A program made the position numbers and the translations under genes. This document shows, in pieces, positions 6,097 through 8,020 of a stretch of DNA of 8,020 nucleotides. Origin of the DNA: Clostridiaceae bacterium (GTDB lineage Bacteria > Bacillota > Clostridia > UMGS1883 > JAAYMJ01); NCBI GenBank assembly GCA_012521455.1, contig JAAYMJ010000289.1, forward strand, positions 1-8,020, written 5' to 3'. The notes below the pieces were generated by a model. It saw only the letters and a program-made list of their open reading frames with translations. It did not search any database and was not told where the DNA came from. The stretch's first letter is position 1. Every line of letters starts with the position of its first letter.

Positions 6097-6101
6097 ATAA
6101 C

Positions 6102-6130
6102 TTGACTTACATAACAACATATTATATTAT
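6102..6130 (+). promoter_or_regulatory. Promoter of the methyltransferase gene
   Basis: TTGACT (6102-6107, five of six) and TATTAT (6125-6130, five of six) are separated by 17 bases. The start point should be near 6137, giving a leader of under 30 bases with AGGAGG at 6151-6156. The -10 element and the start point lie inside palindromes (6116-6148), so this promoter is strong by itself but probably repressible. Confidence 0.75.
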
Positions 6131-6148
6131 GTTACATATAAGTAACAT
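6116..6148. promoter_or_regulatory. Overlapping palindromic operators on the methyltransferase promoter (probable controller-protein site)
   Basis: Two inverted repeats overlap. The first, AACATA-TTATAT-TATGTT (6116-6133), matches its own complement at 16 of 18 positions. The second, ATGTTAC-ATATAA-GTAACAT (6129-6148), has perfect seven-base arms. They share the half-site ATGTT at 6129-6133, so the element contains three alternately oriented half-sites. It covers the -10 and the start point, the position for repression. The left half of the second repeat recurs at 7099-7105 before the controller gene. Binding by the helix-turn-helix protein encoded at 7132 is inferred, not shown. Confidence 0.62.
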
Positions 6149-6163
6149 ATAGGAGGTTTGTTA

Positions 6164-7072
6164 ATGACTTTTTTTAATGACATTTTAGATATAAGTGAAC
6201 TTAAGGGCGAATATAATGAAAATAGTTTAGCGATTTGTCATGATAGTTTAGAGGTTTTGCGAAAAATAAAAGATAATTCTATTGACTTAATTTTTGCCGA
6301 CCCTCCGTACAATCTAGGAAAAGACTTTGGGAATAATTCGGACAAGTGGAATTATTTAGATGAGTATATTAGTTGGTGCAAAGAGTGGATTGATGAGTGT
6401 TTTAGAGTGTTAAAAGATGATGGAACTTTCTATTTTATGAACGCCACTCAAAATATGCCTTATCTTGATGTATATGTTTCGCAAAAATATAATGTACTGA
6501 GTCGAATTATCTGGCATTATGATAGTTCAGGAGTTCAGTCTAAGAAAATTTTCGGAAGTCTTTATGAACCGATTCTAATGTGCAATAAAGATAAGAAAAA
6601 TAAATACACATTTAATGCGGATGATATTCTTGTAGAAGCAAAAACAGGGGCAAAAAGGAAACTAATAGATTATAGAAAAAATCCACCTCAACCGTACAAC
6701 ACAAAAAAAGTACCAGGAAATGTCTGGGAATTCCCAAGGGTAAGATATAGAATGGCTGAATATGAGAATCATCCAACTCAAAAACCAGAAGCTTTGTTAG
6801 AGCGAATTGTTTTAGCCTCAAGTAATCCAGGTGATATAGTACTTGACCCATTTGCAGGTACATTTACTACATGCGCTGTTGCAGTTAAGAATGACAGAAA
6901 AGCAATAGGAATAGATATAAATGAAGAATACTTTAAGATAGGATTAAGGAGAACTGGAATAATGGACTTTTATGAGGGAAAAAAATTGGAAAGAGACTTA
7001 AGCCGAAAAACAAAAAATAAATCAAAACAAGACCATATAAAAATAAAAGGGGAACAAATAAGCCTTCTTTAA
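6164..7072 (+). CDS. YhdJ-like type II N6-adenine DNA methyltransferase, predicted ATGCAT
   Basis: The product has 302 residues and the beta-class motif order. Catalytic motif IV is DPPYNLGK (residues 46-53), HPTQKP (203-208) precedes motif I, and the SAM-binding motif I is DPFAGTF (228-234), with a closing GIDINEEY (249-256). DPPY is typical of adenine-N6 enzymes. From memory, large blocks agree with E. coli YhdJ, which methylates ATGCAT: YDSSGVQ.KK, EPIL, LVEAKTG, LIDYRKNPPQPYN, KVPGNVW, FPRVRY and EYENHPTQKPEALL. Motif I has Phe at the place where many relatives have Gly (GTFTT); YhdJ has GSFTT, so this is a subfamily trait and not damage. ATG 6164 lies seven bases after AGGAGG; a TTG at 6158 is too close to it. 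The gene leads an M-C-R cassette and its stop lies inside a terminator. It should protect host DNA from the nuclease encoded at 7370. Confidence 0.93.
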   Translation: MTFFNDILDISELKGEYNENSLAICHDSLEVLRKIKDNSIDLIFADPPYNLGKDFGNNSDKWNYLDEYISWCKEWIDECFRVLKDDGTFYFMNATQNMPYLDVYVSQKYNVLSRIIWHYDSSGVQSKKIFGSLYEPILMCNKDKKNKYTFNADDILVEAKTGAKRKLIDYRKNPPQPYNTKKVPGNVWEFPRVRYRMAEYENHPTQKPEALLERIVLASSNPGDIVLDPFAGTFTTCAVAVKNDRKAIGIDINEEYFKIGLRRTGIMDFYEGKKLERDLSRKTKNKSKQDHIKIKGEQISLL

Positions 7073-7098
7073 GACACTCAAAATGAGTGTCTTTTTTT
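7071..7098 (+). terminator. Intrinsic terminator between methyltransferase and controller genes
   Basis: AAGACACTCA (7071-7080) and TGAGTGTCTT (7084-7093) form a perfect ten-base stem around AAA, followed by TTTTT. The stem begins within the stop codon of the methyltransferase gene (7070-7072). It would end most methyltransferase transcripts before the controller and nuclease genes, making the two halves of the cassette separately controlled. Confidence 0.88.
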
Positions 7099-7118
7099 AT
7101 GTTACTTAAAGTCGACAT
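7099..7118. promoter_or_regulatory. Operator-like repeat before the controller gene
   Basis: The 20 bases ATGTTACTTAAAGTCGACAT sit directly after the terminator T-run and just before the GGAGG of the controller gene. The left ten bases ATGTTACTTA are identical to the complement of the right half of the operator at 6129-6148, and the end ACAT matches the other arm. The core ACTT-A-AAGT is symmetric, while the outer arms are offset by one base. I see no good -35/-10 pair here (a weak TATGTT at 7098-7103 has no matching -35), as expected for a promoter that depends on an activator or on readthrough. Confidence 0.45.
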
Positions 7119-7131
7119 GGAGGAAATAATA

Positions 7132-7377
7132 ATGAAGGATATAAAGTATCTAATAGGACAAAGAATAAAGGAATTAAGGATTGAAAAAGATTTAAGCCAG
7201 GAAGAACTAGCAAAAAAAGCTAACATAAATAGGACTTATATGAATGGAGTAGAGAATGGAAAAAGAAACATTTCAATAATAAATCTTAATAAAATTATAA
7301 ACGCTCTAGGAGTATCTTATCAAGCGTTTTTTGATTCATATATTTTTAAAAAGGGGGAAAACTTAAAAGATGACTAG
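7132..7377 (+). CDS. Controller (C) protein, XRE-type helix-turn-helix regulator of the restriction-modification system
   Basis: The product has 81 residues, the usual size of C proteins that time expression in type II systems. A single HTH_3/XRE domain fills it: GQRIKELRIEKDLSQEELA (residues 9-27) leads into the recognition helix around NRTYMNGVENGKRN (33-46), followed by ISIINLNKIINALGV (47-61). The series RTY..G.E.GKRN.S..NL matches C proteins as I know them. It would bind as a dimer to the palindromes at 6116-6148 and possibly 7099-7118. ATG 7132 was chosen because GGAGG (7119-7123) lies eight bases upstream; ATGs at 7099 and 7117 and a GTG at 7087 lie in operator or terminator DNA. Its last eight bases overlap the next gene, typical of a C-R pair. 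An antitoxin-type regulator is a less likely alternative given the neighbouring methyltransferase. Confidence 0.88.
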   Translation: MKDIKYLIGQRIKELRIEKDLSQEELAKKANINRTYMNGVENGKRNISIINLNKIINALGVSYQAFFDSYIFKKGENLKDD

Positions 7378-8020
7378 TAAGGAGTTTATTACAGAAGTAG
7401 TTCAGAAGGATTTCCCAGATATAGAAGCAGAAAAAATAATAGAACAATCTTATTTAATTCAATACTTAATTTATAAAATGAGGTCAGTCGGAAAGTCGAG
7501 TAAGGCTAGAGGGTCCTACGGGAGCATATACCCTATATATACTTTAGTTGAAGATTATGTCAATAAAGGTTTTGATAAAAACGGTAAATATAAAGATTAT
7601 GAGGGAGCAATATTCACAGAAATATTTAGTAGGCAAAGAGAATTGCCTTTTGGAGAAAAACTTCAAAATCATGGATTTAATAATAGAGTGAATGATGATT
7701 TTAGAAAATATTTTGCGAGATACAATATAAATGATGTGCCTATAATTAGGAATCTAGAGACTCAGCGATATTGGATAAATGAAAACCTTCTTATATTAGA
7801 TATAGATGGACAGAAAATAAATATTGCCAAAAGTATTATGAATATTACTGAAAAGTACATAGAATTAAAAATCGGGAAGTTCAATACTTTCTTTAAGAAT
7901 TGTAATTATTTTAAAAATAATTATCTTAGTAAAGAAAAAGAAGCTATAGATTTCATAAGAAAACAACTAAACCCAGATGTAGATGCGAGAATATTTGAAA
8001 TTGTATCATTTTGTATACTA
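7370..8020 (+). CDS. Putative type II restriction endonuclease, N-terminal 217 residues, cut by the window edge
   Basis: An ATG at 7370 overlaps the controller stop (7375-7377) and opens a frame of 217 codons with no stop up to the right edge. GGGGG at 7353-7357 is an 11-base-distant ribosome binding site, so translational coupling to the controller is likely. The protein begins MTSKEFITEVVQKDFPDIEA, is rich in Lys, Asn, Ile and Tyr, and has no signal peptide or membrane helix. Notable stretches are YGSIYPIYTLVEDYV (about 50-64), KYKDYEGAIFTEIFSRQREL (73-92), FGEKLQNHGFNNRVNDDF (94-111) and ARIFEIVSF near the edge (206-214). I see no PD-(D/E)XK or HNH motif in the visible part; the catalytic core may follow. 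Its identity rests on gene order M-C-R. If it matches its methyltransferase it would cut ATGCAT. Codon use is AT-rich like its two neighbours. Confidence 0.72.
   Translation, partial: MTSKEFITEVVQKDFPDIEAEKIIEQSYLIQYLIYKMRSVGKSSKARGSYGSIYPIYTLVEDYVNKGFDKNGKYKDYEGAIFTEIFSRQRELPFGEKLQNHGFNNRVNDDFRKYFARYNINDVPIIRNLETQRYWINENLLILDIDGQKINIAKSIMNITEKYIELKIGKFNTFFKNCNYFKNNYLSKEKEAIDFIRKQLNPDVDARIFEIVSFCIL

Noticed and set aside
6612..7226. Two minus-strand open frames (6612-6863 and 6933-7226)
   Set aside because: They are antisense to the methyltransferase and controller genes, have low-complexity hydrophobic translations typical of AT-rich shadows, and have no start signals.
7522..7546. Inverted AGGGT/ACCCT pair inside the putative nuclease gene
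   Set aside because: Five-base arms with a long spacer inside coding sequence are expected by chance.
7132..8020. Controller plus 7370 frame as a toxin-antitoxin pair
   Set aside because: The upstream methyltransferase, the C-protein-like sequence of the regulator and the length of the second frame fit a restriction-modification system better.
1..8020. CRISPR array, tRNA, rRNA, transposase or integrase
   Set aside because: No regularly spaced repeats, cloverleaf-like segments, rRNA segments or recombinase proteins were seen on either strand.

Overview
The window looks like chromosomal DNA of a low-GC Gram-positive bacterium of the Clostridia type. Shine-Dalgarno sites are strong (GGAGG, AGGGGG), promoters of the TTGACA/TATAAT kind sit about 17 bases apart, many hairpin-plus-T terminators are visible, and the proteins read like Firmicutes families. 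No rRNA, tRNA, CRISPR array or transposase was seen.

Bases 1-5391 are ordinary accessory and household genes, all on the minus strand, in four transcription units. (a) A heterodimeric multidrug-type ABC exporter (102-1847) overlaps the start of its partner subunit (cut by the left edge). Its promoter is at 1942-1970, and a terminator-like hairpin lies between promoter and gene. (b) A DUF1697 gene and a DUF2200 gene (2947 to 2044) have their own promoter and terminator. (c) A small EamA/DMT membrane protein, a GNAT acetyltransferase and a class I SAM methyltransferase (4850 to 3181) are closely packed. (d) A single pyridoxamine-5'-phosphate-oxidase-fold gene (5391 to 4993) has a strong promoter and a small palindrome at its start point.

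A plus-strand gene at 5544-6041 has a near-ideal promoter and ribosome binding site. It encodes only the N-terminal part of what resembles a large right-handed beta-helix (DUF1565-type) protein, and it stops where base composition changes. From about 6042 to the right edge the DNA is clearly more AT-rich and holds a type II restriction-modification cassette. It contains a YhdJ-like beta-class N6-adenine methyltransferase (6164-7069 plus stop), an 81-residue controller-type helix-turn-helix protein (7132-7377), and an overlapping open reading frame (7370 to the edge) in the position of the restriction endonuclease. The methyltransferase resembles E. coli YhdJ, known for ATGCAT, so the predicted target is ATGCAT.

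The methyltransferase promoter is overlaid by two overlapping palindromes. A related half-site motif is repeated just before the controller gene. This suggests that the controller represses methyltransferase transcription and sets the timing of nuclease expression. The most notable points are this M-C-R cassette with its operator arrangement, the beta-helix gene apparently truncated by the cassette, and the possible attenuator in front of the ABC exporter.
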